Source: an uncultured Clostridia bacterium (GTDB lineage Bacteria; Bacillota; Clostridia; Oscillospirales; Ruminococcaceae). Taken from it: a DNA stretch of 64,000 nt. Positions within the stretch are counted from its first letter, which is position 1. Every line of letters begins with the position of its first letter. Both the position numbers and the translations under genes were made by a program. Of this stretch, positions 8,801 to 16,734 are shown in pieces. The notes beneath the pieces were generated by a model. That model was not told the DNA's origin. It saw only the letters and a list, made by a program, of their open reading frames with translations, and did no database searches. The stretch covers positions 62,001 to 126,000 of the forward strand of contig CANRNN010000002.1 of NCBI GenBank assembly GCA_947632025.1, in the 5' to 3' direction.

Positions 8801-8924
8801 TTTAGTCACCCTCCCAACAACACAGCGAGGTTTTAGATTTAAGGCGGGCGCAATGATGAACATTCCCGCCAAGACGTTCGGCTTTTTCGGTTAAGCTGCA
8901 CCGTCGCATTAACCGTTCATATTT

Positions 8925-9254
8925 TTAATTAAGTCCGCTCACGGCAATCAAAAACATTGTTAAAACAAGCGCGATTTTCCCTATAATAAACCACCTGCGG
9001 GCATGGCGAAACTGTTTCTCCGTGCAGTTTTCGGGACGCGAAAAAACGTTGGTGTGCTGTGGCGATACAGAGCAAAGCGTACATATGCCGTAGATAATGA
9101 CCGTCAAAATCAACATTATTATTGCCTCGCCCGATATTTTCCCAAGCGCAAACATCAAAATATATCCCGCGACAGCGCACGCCGTGACAATAATCGCCGC
9201 TATCTCAGCGAACTTTTCGCCTTTAGTGTAAATCAGCTTTTCATTAGCGTTCAT
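8925..9254 (-). CDS. Small three-span membrane protein
   Basis: A 109-residue protein with a charged start (MNANEKLIYTKGEKFAE) and hydrophobic segments at about residues 16-36, 42-62 and 88-107. It shows no family motif that I recognise. Its ATG overlaps the stop of the nucleotidyltransferase-like gene by 4 bp, so the two are translationally coupled. Confidence 0.6.
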   Translation of the reverse strand: MNANEKLIYTKGEKFAEIAAIIVTACAVAGYILMFALGKISGEAIIMLILTVIIYGICTLCSVSPQHTNVFSRPENCTEKQFRHARRWFIIGKIALVLTMFLIAVSGLN

Positions 9255-9484
9255 AACGGTTCTCCTTTCGTCTTTGCAGTTAAGCCGCGCCGCTTGTTAT
9301 TACAGCAAATCAATTCTATCCCGCAGTCTGTCATAATGTCAATATCGCTGAAACGGTCGAAATTCCCCTCGGCATACGAGCCGAAAATAAACGCGCTGCG
9401 TATCGTTGAAAAACAGGACATCGCCGCTTTGATATTTTCGATAACAGCTTTCCGGTCGTCTGTTGTGTTGTTAATTTCTGACAT
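9251..9484 (-). CDS. Short nucleotidyltransferase-fold (MNT-like) protein
   Basis: The 77-residue protein carries the nucleotidyltransferase core FIFGSYAEGNFDRFSDIDI, i.e. the GS motif followed by D-x-D that binds metal. Minimal nucleotidyltransferases usually have about 95-110 residues and a third acidic residue; here the chain ends soon after the D-x-D with a basic tail (CCNNKRRGLTAKTKG). It may be a truncated gene kept by coupling: its start overlaps the previous gene by 14 bp and its end overlaps the next by 4 bp. No HEPN partner is adjacent, so a complete MNT-HEPN toxin system is not supported. Confidence 0.55.
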   Translation of the reverse strand: MSEINNTTDDRKAVIENIKAAMSCFSTIRSAFIFGSYAEGNFDRFSDIDIMTDCGIELICCNNKRRGLTAKTKGEPL

Positions 9485-10070
9485 TTTCTTTCCGACCTGT
9501 AAACGTCATAAAAAACGCCGCAACGCCTATGAAGATGTTGACAAAGCTCCCCAAAACGAAAATCCCGCCCAGAACGGAAATTATCAGCAGCCCTATCCTC
9601 AGCACCCACGCCGCTTTACCGCGACCGCACGCGTACCACGCAAGCACCGACATTATCGGAGTAAACGCCGCGAACACGCTCCAGTACCGTATATAAGCCT
9701 TGCTGTAATACAGTCCCGCAAGCTCCGCGAAAAGGTAATATGCGGGTATCATTCCCGCACACATCAGCAGCACATACGCCGCCGCCCGAAACGGATTTTT
9801 CGTCAGCCTGCAGATAACTACTCCCAGAAATATCCAGAAAGTTATTCCCGAAGTTATTACCGAAAGCGTTTCGTCGAGGAACGTTTTGACAGAACCCGGC
9901 AGTCCGGGTATACCCCACCCGCGAAAATCTGCCGCGTCAACATATTTCGAGAAAACTCCCAGCGCCGCGCCAAGTGCCAGAAATCCCGCGCAGCAAAGCA
10001 GGAATTTCCACACGGGAATTTTCTCGTTGTCCGAGCGTATCCCGTGAAGAAAGCGCTTTAGTCCGGTCAT
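9471..10070 (-). CDS. Multi-span membrane protein
   Basis: The ATG at 10070 is preceded by AAAGGACGGGCT; an in-frame GTG five codons earlier lies inside that ribosome site and is unlikely. The 199-residue protein has about five hydrophobic segments (around residues 20-40, 67-90, 97-118, 128-148, 155-190). It has no recognised catalytic motif. It leads a run of overlapping minus-strand genes that continues to 8925. Confidence 0.6.
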   Translation of the reverse strand: MTGLKRFLHGIRSDNEKIPVWKFLLCCAGFLALGAALGVFSKYVDAADFRGWGIPGLPGSVKTFLDETLSVITSGITFWIFLGVVICRLTKNPFRAAAYVLLMCAGMIPAYYLFAELAGLYYSKAYIRYWSVFAAFTPIMSVLAWYACGRGKAAWVLRIGLLIISVLGGIFVLGSFVNIFIGVAAFFMTFTGRKENVRN

Positions 10071-10081
10071 AGCCCGTCCTT

Positions 10082-10891
10082 TCACACATTCATATACTTA
10101 TTCAGAAACTCTATCGACAGCGGTATCCAGCGCCTTACGTTCGGACGGTAGTAGCTCTCGTCAACGCCGCTTGCCTTGTCGCAGCAGGCTATTCCGTGCG
10201 GTCCCTCGTCAAACAGGTGGAACTCCACGGGTATCTTGTTGGAAATGCACGCTTTCGCCATAACCAGCGAGTTGTGCGCCGACACCGAATTGTCGTTTGC
10301 CGTGTGCCAGAGGAATATCGGCGGAGTTTTCGGAGTAACCCGGTTTTCAAGCGACAATCTCGACAGGTCCGAGCGCGAAGCCTCTTCTCCAAGCAGCACC
10401 TTGAAGCTCCCCTCGTGGGGCGCGGTCACTCCGCTTATCACGGGATAGCACAGCACCGCGGCGTTCGGGCGAAGCTCTTCCGGTTCGCAGCCTATTGCCT
10501 TTACTATAGAGTTATCGCTCCACATAGTTGCAAGGCAGCCTGCTATATGTCCTCCTGCCGAACACCCAAGCACCGCGAGTTTTTCGGGGTCTATCCCGAA
10601 CTCGTCGGCTCTTGCTCTTATTTTGTAGAATGTGTAAGCCGCGTCCATAAGCGCCGCGGGGAATCTTGCGTTACAGGTATATGTCACCACGAAAGCCGCA
10701 TACCCTGCCGCCAGATACTGCAGTGCTATAGGTTCGCCCTCGCGCTCGGAGCAGTGAGTATAACCTCCTCCGGGGAAGATGACTATTCCCGGACGTTTTT
10801 CACAGAACGCCAGTCCACCCACGGCGTCGGGCTTATAAGCTTTTACATATGCGGTTTTTTCCGCGTTTATAGAAAAGGTTTTTATCTGCAT
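10082..10891 (-). CDS. Alpha/beta hydrolase, BD-FAE/acetylesterase type
   Basis: A 269-residue serine hydrolase of the kind that removes acyl groups from plant polysaccharides. The oxyanion loop is FPGGGYTHCSEREGEP, the nucleophile elbow is GCSAGG, the acid lies in HTANDNSVSAH and the histidine in EGPHGIA. No signal peptide is seen, so it probably acts on imported acetylated sugars or oligosaccharides. The start at 10891 was chosen because GGAGGC lies 9 bases before it and a consensus promoter just upstream; the longer open frame would begin before the promoter. Confidence 0.85.
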   Translation of the reverse strand: MQIKTFSINAEKTAYVKAYKPDAVGGLAFCEKRPGIVIFPGGGYTHCSEREGEPIALQYLAAGYAAFVVTYTCNARFPAALMDAAYTFYKIRARADEFGIDPEKLAVLGCSAGGHIAGCLATMWSDNSIVKAIGCEPEELRPNAAVLCYPVISGVTAPHEGSFKVLLGEEASRSDLSRLSLENRVTPKTPPIFLWHTANDNSVSAHNSLVMAKACISNKIPVEFHLFDEGPHGIACCDKASGVDESYYRPNVRRWIPLSIEFLNKYMNV

Positions 10892-10928
10892 AAAAATATT
10901 GCCTCCACAAAAAATAACTCTTACTTTT

Positions 10929-10957
10929 ATTATAACATTTTCCGCGAAATTTTTCAA
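10929..10957 (-). promoter_or_regulatory. Sigma-A promoter of the esterase gene
   Basis: TTGAAA (10952-10957) and TATAAT (10929-10934) on the minus strand are 17 bp apart, 38 bp before the esterase start codon. Confidence 0.8.
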
Positions 10958-10969
10958 GGGGATTTTGAA

Positions 10970-10994
10970 AAAAGCCCCTTTTCGGGGCATTTTT
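10970..10994 (-). terminator. Intrinsic terminator upstream of the esterase promoter
   Basis: The hairpin GCCCCGAAAAGGGGC is followed on the minus strand by TTTTTT. It would end transcripts coming from the glycosyltransferase side before the esterase promoter. A T run on the other side makes it bidirectional. Confidence 0.7.
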
Positions 10995-10999
10995 GGAAA

Positions 11000-11240
11000 A
11001 CTCGACCCCCTCCCGTTTATGGGGGAGGGGGTGACGGTATATATTCGGCGACCCTTTGCGCCATACGCAGCGGGGGGCGGGGCGGGCGAATCTGCTTCGC
11101 AGATTCAAGCCGCGGGCATACCGCAGCCCCGCGCTGCACAGCAGCGCGGAACGGCTTCGCCGTTTATGCGCGAAGCGCGGCTGCGGTTCGCCCACGGCAA
11201 GCTCCCGCTGAAAGCGGGAGCGCCCGCCCCGCCCCCGCTG
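11000..11240. other. GC-rich multi-branched hairpin block
   Basis: A non-coding stretch with nested inverted repeats. A hairpin of Cs and Gs lies at 11006-11031. A 20-bp outer stem pairs 11068-11088 with 11221-11240 (GGGCGGGGCGGGCG against CGCCCGCCCCGCCC). Inside it are GAATCTG-loop-CAGATTC (11088-11106), CCGCAGCC/GGCTGCGG (11121-11128 with 11179-11186) that itself encloses CGCGCTGC-loop-GCAGCGCG (11130-11148) and ACGGC-loop-GCCGT (11151-11163), and GCTCCCGCT-loop-AGCGGGAGC (11201-11221). It could be a structured RNA or a cruciform-forming repeat. No plausible gene overlaps it. Confidence 0.6.
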
Positions 11241-11317
11241 CCCTTAAGTCCCGACGGCAGCCGAGATTTTCGGCTTGCATGAATATGAATATAGAGAAGC
11301 GCCGCGCATATCGGATA

Positions 11318-11365
11318 TAGGCGCGGGTGTCGGGTATCGGGTATCAGGTTTTAGGTTTTAGGCTT
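11318..11365. repeat. Heptad array of a second sequence type
   Basis: On the minus strand consecutive heptads read CCTAAAA, CCTAAAA, CCTGATA, CCCGATA, CCCGACA. The TAA of the first supplies the stop codon of the small protein that ends here. The unit differs from the TAGAGGT-type arrays, but the position at a gene end is the same. Confidence 0.65.
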
Positions 11366-11569
11366 CAGACGGTACTTTCGGTAGAAATCCGCTATGTCCT
11401 TGTCGCTGCGGCAGAGTTCCGCGTAATGTAACCGCTTGTCTGTCTTGCTGTAAAAGCCGATAAGCGTTTCTCCCGTGCAGACCGAGCTTTCGACCCTTAT
11501 GTCCTCGGCGGAAAAACCGTCCGGCAGCGGCACGCCGGCATCACTTTTTCTTAGTTTTATACTCTTCAT
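11351..11569 (-). CDS. Small unknown protein overlapping the glycosyltransferase end
   Basis: A 72-residue protein (MKSIKLRKSDAGVPLPDGFS) whose ATG lies 28 bp inside the end of the glycosyltransferase gene, suggesting translational coupling. It has no membrane segment. The sequence IRVESSVCTGETLIGFYSKTDKRLHYAELCRSDKDIADFY looks like a compact alpha/beta fold, but I do not recognise it. Its stop codon TAA comes from a heptad array. An in-frame TTG two codons earlier is a less likely start. Confidence 0.55.
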   Translation of the reverse strand: MKSIKLRKSDAGVPLPDGFSAEDIRVESSVCTGETLIGFYSKTDKRLHYAELCRSDKDIADFYRKYRLKPKT

Positions 11570-12908
11570 CTCCAAACAGATCCTCTATTCCGAGCAGCTT
11601 GTCTATAACGCGGTTGTTGCGGCTGCGTATCTCGGCGGGTATCCCGCGGAATTGCTGTATGCCGTCGGTTATCCCGTCTATCATACGGAAAAATTCGTCC
11701 GAAAGCACCTGTTCGCGGTTTCGGTTAGTCTTTCCGCTCATACATTTTTCGATAACGGTAAAGTAGCGGTCGTAGGCGCGCTTTACGGCGGTGTCCCACG
11801 AAACGTATACCTCGTTCATGGCGTTCTCGCCGAAGGCGTGTATCTCTGCGCGTTTCGAGAGCGCGGTTTTAAGCTTGTCCGCAATATCCTCCGCGTCGGC
11901 GTTTACCAGTATTCCCGAATGACCGTCCTTTATCCCCTCGGCGGCGCAGCTTCCTTTAAGCAGCAGGGAAGCCGTCCCGCAGGCAGCCGCTTCTCTCACG
12001 ACAATTCCGTTCGTGTCATAGTCCGACGGGAACAGGAAAAGCTCTCCCGCCGTGTAGAAAACGCGCAGCTCCTCGCGGTCGGTTACCGCTCCCGTAAAAA
12101 TGCAGTATCCGTACACGCCTATCTCCTTTGCGTAGGCTTCTATCTCCTCGCGGTCAAGACCGTCCCCCACGAACATCATCTTGAATTTTCTCTTTTCGCC
12201 CGAATCCGCCAGACGCTTTATCCCGTCGAGGATAAGACGTATCCCCTTGTACCACAAAAGCCGCCCCACGAATAAAAACAGGAACGTATCGTCATCTATA
12301 CCGTACTTTGCGCGCAAAGCTTCCGCCTTTGAGCGGTCGGCGCGACCTTTCGGGAAATCCACGCCGTTTTCCATAACGACGTAGTCGCCCTCGTATCCTA
12401 TGCTCCGCAGATTTTCGCCCGCGCCGCGGCTTACCGTCCACACTTCGTCGCAGGAGGAGATGTTGTTGACAAGGAATTTAAGTACCGGTTCCCACATAAT
12501 CTTATGCGGCAGCGCCCTTTTCACGTCTATGTCGAATTTGGTGTGATAGGTCATAATTATCGGAACATTGGTTTTCTCGCGGAGAACTCTTGCCATAACG
12601 GTCGACGCGAACGGACAGTGACTGTGTATTATGTCGAAATCCGCAGCCGCCAGCTCGTCCAGCGCCCTGCTTGAAAACGGGTATCCCATTCTGTAGCCGC
12701 ATAATTTTTCCGTGATGTTAAGGCTTCTGTACCTGACCACGCCGTAGCTGAAGTTATCCGATGCTTCGGGGTGGCGCGGCGTTGCAACTGTCACCGAACC
12801 CAGTCCTGCCGAAATAATTTCCGCATAATTTGTCACGACGTTCACCACGCCGTCTATCAGCGGCGGGAAGGAATCGTTCATAAGGCACACATTGAGCTTT
12901 TCTGTCAT
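11541..12908 (-). CDS. Glycosyltransferase family 4 (GT-B) protein
   Basis: A 455-residue retaining glycosyltransferase. The N-terminal domain begins LNVCLMNDSFPPLIDGV, as in enzymes that glucosylate diacylglycerol or cell-envelope lipids. The C-terminal domain has VGRLLWYKGIRLILD and the donor site FPSDYDTNGIVVREAAACG, in which the first acidic residue of the E-x7-E motif is Asp. Residues beyond about 375 form a helical tail ending in KTKKK. The start at 12908 follows GAGG; the longer open frame would cross the promoter. The acceptor cannot be told from sequence. Confidence 0.85.
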   Translation of the reverse strand: MTEKLNVCLMNDSFPPLIDGVVNVVTNYAEIISAGLGSVTVATPRHPEASDNFSYGVVRYRSLNITEKLCGYRMGYPFSSRALDELAAADFDIIHSHCPFASTVMARVLREKTNVPIIMTYHTKFDIDVKRALPHKIMWEPVLKFLVNNISSCDEVWTVSRGAGENLRSIGYEGDYVVMENGVDFPKGRADRSKAEALRAKYGIDDDTFLFLFVGRLLWYKGIRLILDGIKRLADSGEKRKFKMMFVGDGLDREEIEAYAKEIGVYGYCIFTGAVTDREELRVFYTAGELFLFPSDYDTNGIVVREAAACGTASLLLKGSCAAEGIKDGHSGILVNADAEDIADKLKTALSKRAEIHAFGENAMNEVYVSWDTAVKRAYDRYFTVIEKCMSGKTNRNREQVLSDEFFRMIDGITDGIQQFRGIPAEIRSRNNRVIDKLLGIEDLFGDEEYKTKKK

Positions 12909-12969
12909 AAAAATAAAACCTCGTTCTGAGAATATTGCGGGCAAATTACAAAATAATATCACTAATAAT

Positions 12970-12998
12970 ATTATATTACATTCCCTCAGATAAATCAA
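12970..12998 (-). promoter_or_regulatory. Sigma-A promoter of the glycosyltransferase gene
   Basis: TTGATT (12993-12998) and TATAAT (12970-12975) on the minus strand are 17 bp apart, about 60 bp before the start codon. Confidence 0.75.
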
Positions 12999-13050
12999 GA
13001 GCGATTTTTTATTTTTTGCGGATTTTTTGAGCCGCCGCCGCAGTATTGCA

Positions 13051-13695
13051 TTACAGCAGAGCCTGCCGCAGCTTTTCGAGAATTTTTTTCTCGCGTCTGG
13101 AAACGTTCACCTGTGACATACCCACCGCCTGTGCTGTCTGAGCCTGCGTCATTCCGCGGAAATACCTAAGCGTTATAAGCAGCCTGTCCTCTTTCGGCAG
13201 GGCTTCCAGACACTGCCCCAAAGCGACCCTGTCCACGACGGAACATTCCTCTCCCTCTGACGGTATATCGAAACTTGAACCGTCCTCGGCGTTTGTGAGC
13301 GATATTGTGGGGCTTCCCGCCGCGAGAGCTTCCTCGGCTTCTTCAAGGGATATGCCGAGATATTCGGCTATTTCCGATACGGTAGGCTCACAGCCGTTTT
13401 TAATAGAAAGCTCCTCTGCCGCGCGCGCCGTCCGCCTTGAAAGCTCCTTAAGCGAGCGCGAGATCTTGACCTCTCCGAAATCGCGGAACAGCCGCTTTAT
13501 CTCGCCGACGATAACAGGCACGGCATACGTCGAGAATTTCACTCCGCGCGAAAAATCGAAGTTGTCATAAGCCTTTACAAGCCCCACGCTTCCCGCCGAA
13601 AAAAGCTCCTCGTATTCTATCCCGCGCCCTCGGAAGCGGTTTGCGAGGGCGTGTACGAGCGGGATATTTTTTGTTATGAACTCGTCACGCGTCAC
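13051..13695 (-). CDS. sigF: Sporulation sigma factor SigF
   Basis: A 214-residue sigma-70 factor of the SigB/F/G group. Region 2 reads LVHALANRFRGRGIEYEELFSAGSVGLVKAYDNFDFSRGVKFSTYAVP, region 3 starts SIKNGCEPTVSEIAEYLGIS, and region 4 has LRYFRGMTQAQTAQAVGMSQVNVSRREKKIL. It overlaps the end of spoIIAB by 11 bp and is the third gene of a complete spoIIA operon, which identifies it as the forespore factor SigF rather than SigG. SpoIIAB holds it inactive until SpoIIAA is dephosphorylated. Confidence 0.95.
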   Translation of the reverse strand: MTRDEFITKNIPLVHALANRFRGRGIEYEELFSAGSVGLVKAYDNFDFSRGVKFSTYAVPVIVGEIKRLFRDFGEVKISRSLKELSRRTARAAEELSIKNGCEPTVSEIAEYLGISLEEAEEALAAGSPTISLTNAEDGSSFDIPSEGEECSVVDRVALGQCLEALPKEDRLLITLRYFRGMTQAQTAQAVGMSQVNVSRREKKILEKLRQALL

Positions 13696-14158
13696 GCGTA
13701 TCCTCCGTATCCGGCGGGAGTTTTCCTTTCAGCTTTATTTCCATATAAACGTCCGTTCCCCGACCCACAGCCGACCGCACGCGCAGCTTGTCCGTGAAGC
13801 TTTCCATTATCGTAAAGCCCAGACCCGAATGTTCCTCCTCGGCGGGAGCGGTCGTGAAAGTCGGGCGCATAGCCTCTCCGACATTTTCTATACCCGCGCC
13901 TTTGTCCTTGATATGTACGGCGAGAGTGCCGTCCGAAAACAGCCGAAGCGTCATCTCGACGAAGCCCTCTCTGTCGCGGTAGCCGTGGTCAATGGAGTTT
14001 GTGACTGCTTCTGACACGGCGGTTTTGACGGCGGCTATTTCCTTTACGGTAGGGTCGCGCTGCATAGCGAACGCGGCGGCTATGGCGCGTGCTGTTCCCT
14101 CGTTTCTGGAGAGAGCGGGGAAACGCGTTTTAAGCTCGTTTACAATTTCCTTTTTCAT
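13685..14158 (-). CDS. spoIIAB: Anti-sigma F factor and SpoIIAA kinase
   Basis: A GHKL-type serine kinase/anti-sigma factor of 157 residues. The N box is AVTNSIDHGY, the G1 box DKGAGIENV and the G2 box HSGLGFTIMESFTD. It binds SigF and phosphorylates SpoIIAA. The N-terminus (MKKEIVNELKTRFPALSRNEGTARA) is the expected beta/alpha region. The chain is slightly longer than the Bacillus protein (146), with a Lys/Pro/Asp tail that overlaps sigF. It lies 18 bp after spoIIAA. Confidence 0.95.
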   Translation of the reverse strand: MKKEIVNELKTRFPALSRNEGTARAIAAAFAMQRDPTVKEIAAVKTAVSEAVTNSIDHGYRDREGFVEMTLRLFSDGTLAVHIKDKGAGIENVGEAMRPTFTTAPAEEEHSGLGFTIMESFTDKLRVRSAVGRGTDVYMEIKLKGKLPPDTEDTRDA

Positions 14159-14176
14159 TTTTTAATACCGAACTCC

Positions 14177-14497
14177 TTAATTTTTCGCGGCGGTTCTGTT
14201 TTCGGCGATAAGTCTTGAAAGCCCCGACAGCCGCAGCACCTCTGCGGTATCGCTGCCGACATTTTTAAGTATCAGCCTGCCGCCGTATGCTTTTACAGCC
14301 TTCATTCTTCCGAGAACGAGCCCCACGCCCGAACTGTCCATAAATCCCACGCCTTCCAAGTCAAGAATAAGCGTATCGGGTCTTGACGAAAAGATGATCT
14401 CGTCTAAAGCCGACCGAAGCTCTCTTGCGGCATGGTGGTCTATGTCGCCCGTTATTGCGGCGGTTATTCTGCCGCCGTCGTTGTAGATTTTCAGCAA
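14177..14497 (-). CDS. spoIIAA: Anti-anti-sigma factor
   Basis: A 106-residue STAS-domain protein. The conserved phosphorylation motif GFMDSSGVGLVLGR contains the serine phosphorylated by SpoIIAB. The start codon is TTG, preceded by AAGGGGGG at 7 bases. It is the first gene of the spoIIA operon. Upstream a possible promoter (TCGACA, 18 bp, TATCAT on the minus strand) is present, but I do not see a clear SigH consensus, the form used in Bacillus. Confidence 0.94.
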   Translation of the reverse strand: MLKIYNDGGRITAAITGDIDHHAARELRSALDEIIFSSRPDTLILDLEGVGFMDSSGVGLVLGRMKAVKAYGGRLILKNVGSDTAEVLRLSGLSRLIAENRTAAKN

Positions 14498-14713
14498 AAG
14501 TATCCCCCCTTAAATTCAAAGGGAGTACCACAGTCCTGACCCTGTTCTTCCCGATAAGAGCAGAGCGCGGTGAGCGGGCCCTTTTAGAATATGATACCAC
14601 ACCCGCGTACATTTTTTTGTCGATATGCGGCAGAAGGATTTAGATTTTTTAGAGGGAAAAGGGCGTATTCTCCGCTTTTAAGATGAAAATAGTCCAATAT
14701 TGATTGCACGCAA

Positions 14714-14992
14714 TTAGAAGCGAGAGGTGAGAGGTTAGAGGTTAGAGGTTAGAGCAGCTGCCGCTGCGGGTGTTCGCTTCGCGCCGTGACGAAAACTTGC
14801 AATAATATTGCGCGAGAAAATTCAAGATAATTTTCACAGAAAAAGGTCGGCGAAAACAAATCGTCGACCTTTTATTTTTTAGTCAAATATCGTCCGTTTT
14901 AATCTCTTGCGTAGCAATTTAAATCGTTCGCGTCAGCGAACGTACTTTGTAATCTAACCTCTAACCTCTCACCTCTAACTTCTTGAACGCGC
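14714..14992. repeat. Modular repeat, copy 1 (forward, with terminator)
   Basis: A 279-bp element. It opens with a heptad array (AGAGGTTAGAGGTTAGAGG), then module A (TTCGCTTCGCGCCGTGACG ... TTGCGCGAGAA ... GATAATTTTCACAG), a terminator hairpin GGTCGGCGA/TCGTCGACC with T runs (14845-14880), and module B (CTCTTGCGTAGCAATTTAAAT, stem CGTTCGC/GCGAACG at 14925-14942, GTACTTTGTAATCTAACCTC). It closes with an inverted heptad array. The right array supplies the stop codon of the ABC transporter gene. The stretch 14498-14713 before it holds the spoIIAA leader and nothing else that I can name. Confidence 0.85.
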
Positions 14993-16717
14993 CATTATTA
15001 GTTCTGCATAGAATCCTTTCTTCGCCATCAATTCTTTGTGGTTCCCCTGCTCTACAATATGCCCCGCGTTCATAACCAGAATCAGATCCGCGTCGCGTAT
15101 CGTCGATAGCCTGTGCGCTACCACAAAACTCGTCCGCCCACGCATAAGCTCGTTAAACGCGCTTTGTATCCGCATCTCCGTGCGCGTGTCAATCGACGAC
15201 GTGGCTTCGTCCAGAATAAGCATAGGCGGCGGCGACAACATAACTCTTGCTATGGAAAGCAGCTGCCGCTGTCCCTGCGAAAGCTCCGCTCCGCCCGAAA
15301 TTACCGTGTCATAGCCGTTCTTAAGCCGGCTGATGAACCCGTGAGCGTGCGCCGCCTTTGCCGCAGCGACTATTTCCTCGTCCGAAGCGTCCGGCTTTCC
15401 GTAGGCGATGTTGTCGCGCACCGTCCCCTTAAATATCCACGTTTCCTGTAAAACTATTCCGAAATTCCCTCTAAGACTGTCCCTTGTAAGCTCCCGCACG
15501 GGTATGCCGTCCACCGAAATGACCCCGCCCGTCGTGTCGTAAAACCGCATAAGCAGGTTTATAAGCGTCGTCTTGCCGCAGCCCGTGGGTCCGACAATGG
15601 CGATATGCTGTCCGCTTTTCACGCAGAGGTCGAGGTGTTCGATAAGCGGTTTTTCGGGAGTATACGAGAAGCTCACGTCCGACATATCGACGTTTCCCGT
15701 GCAGTTTTCGAGGACTTTGCCGTCCTTGTCGGAGCTTTCGGACTTCTCGTCAAGAAACGTGAATATCCTGCCCGCAGACGCTAGGGCATTCTGAAGCTCC
15801 GTTATAACTCCCGAAATCTCGTTGAAGGGCTTTGTGTACTGGTTCGCGTACTGCAGGAACGCCGAAAGGTCGCCTATCGTGAACGCTCCCGAAGCTGCCC
15901 TGACCGCGTTAAGCGCTCCGAATATCCCCACGCCCGCGTACACAAGGGAATTTACGAACCGCGTCGACGGATTCGTAAGCGCGGAATAAAACTGCGCCCG
16001 CCTGCCGCAGATGTTAAGACGGGAATTCACCTCCGAAAATTTCCGCTCGGCGGTTTCCTCGTAACCGAATGTTTTTATAAGCCGCTGAGAGCCGATATAT
16101 TCGTTGACAAGCCCCGTAAGCTCCCCGCGTATAGCCGACTGTTCGCGGAATTTGTTGAAGCACAGACTTGATATAACTCCCGCTACCGCGAACGACAGCG
16201 GAGTAAGCACGACCACCACGAGAGTTATCTTAAGATCCAGCGAAGCCATAAAGAACAGCGTTCCGAAGATCGTCACCACTCCCGTAAAAAGCTGCTGAAA
16301 GCCCTGCAAAAGCCCCTCGGAAACGGCGTCCACGTCGTTTACGACGCGTGAGATGATATCGCCGTGCGGCACGGCGTCTATATATTTCAGCGGAAGTTCT
16401 CCGAGCTTTGCGAAGATATCCCTGCGCAGTTTTTTTACTGTTCCGTGAGCGGTCTTGTTCGCGCAGAAATTCATCAGCCACCTAAGTCCTGCGACTGCGG
16501 GTATTATCACGGCAATCTTAAGCAGCGGCACGCTCATTTTTTCGAGAGCGCCCTCAGCTCCTATAAAATCGACCGCCTGACCCAAAAGCACGGTAGTATA
16601 CAACGACAGCAACGTTCCCGCTGCAGCGCACACCATCATAGCAGCCAACAAAAAGCGCTGGGCTTTTAGATAGTGTAAAAGGCGGAGAAGAGAGCCCGTT
16701 TTGTTGATTTTATTCAT
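14975..16717 (-). CDS. ABC exporter half-transporter (multidrug/lipid type), consensus-Glu subunit
   Basis: A 580-residue type IV half-transporter: six membrane helices to about residue 320, then the ATPase domain with Walker A GPTGCGKT, Q-loop GIVLQETWIF, signature LSQGQRQLL and Walker B MLILDEATSSID with the catalytic Glu. The signature has Gln in place of the first Gly, as in subunits that pair with a degenerate partner. The partner gene lies 17 bp upstream. The last codons read RSRS then TAG, and this TAG lies in the heptad array of the adjacent repeat. Confidence 0.9.
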   Translation of the reverse strand: MNKINKTGSLLRLLHYLKAQRFLLAAMMVCAAAGTLLSLYTTVLLGQAVDFIGAEGALEKMSVPLLKIAVIIPAVAGLRWLMNFCANKTAHGTVKKLRRDIFAKLGELPLKYIDAVPHGDIISRVVNDVDAVSEGLLQGFQQLFTGVVTIFGTLFFMASLDLKITLVVVVLTPLSFAVAGVISSLCFNKFREQSAIRGELTGLVNEYIGSQRLIKTFGYEETAERKFSEVNSRLNICGRRAQFYSALTNPSTRFVNSLVYAGVGIFGALNAVRAASGAFTIGDLSAFLQYANQYTKPFNEISGVITELQNALASAGRIFTFLDEKSESSDKDGKVLENCTGNVDMSDVSFSYTPEKPLIEHLDLCVKSGQHIAIVGPTGCGKTTLINLLMRFYDTTGGVISVDGIPVRELTRDSLRGNFGIVLQETWIFKGTVRDNIAYGKPDASDEEIVAAAKAAHAHGFISRLKNGYDTVISGGAELSQGQRQLLSIARVMLSPPPMLILDEATSSIDTRTEMRIQSAFNELMRGRTSFVVAHRLSTIRDADLILVMNAGHIVEQGNHKELMAKKGFYAELIMARSRS

Positions 16718-16734
16718 AATGTTCAGTTACCTCT

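Noticed and set aside
9251-9484. A HEPN-MNT toxin-antitoxin pair.
   Set aside because: No HEPN protein (R-x4-6-H motif) is adjacent; the neighbours are membrane proteins.
9003-10061. A 352-codon plus-strand frame across the small membrane genes.
   Set aside because: Arg/Tyr/His-rich composition and no start signal; the minus-strand genes overlap by a few bases with good ribosome sites.
10899-11282. A frame through the GC-rich hairpin block.
   Set aside because: Composition follows the inverted repeats, and no ribosome site is present.
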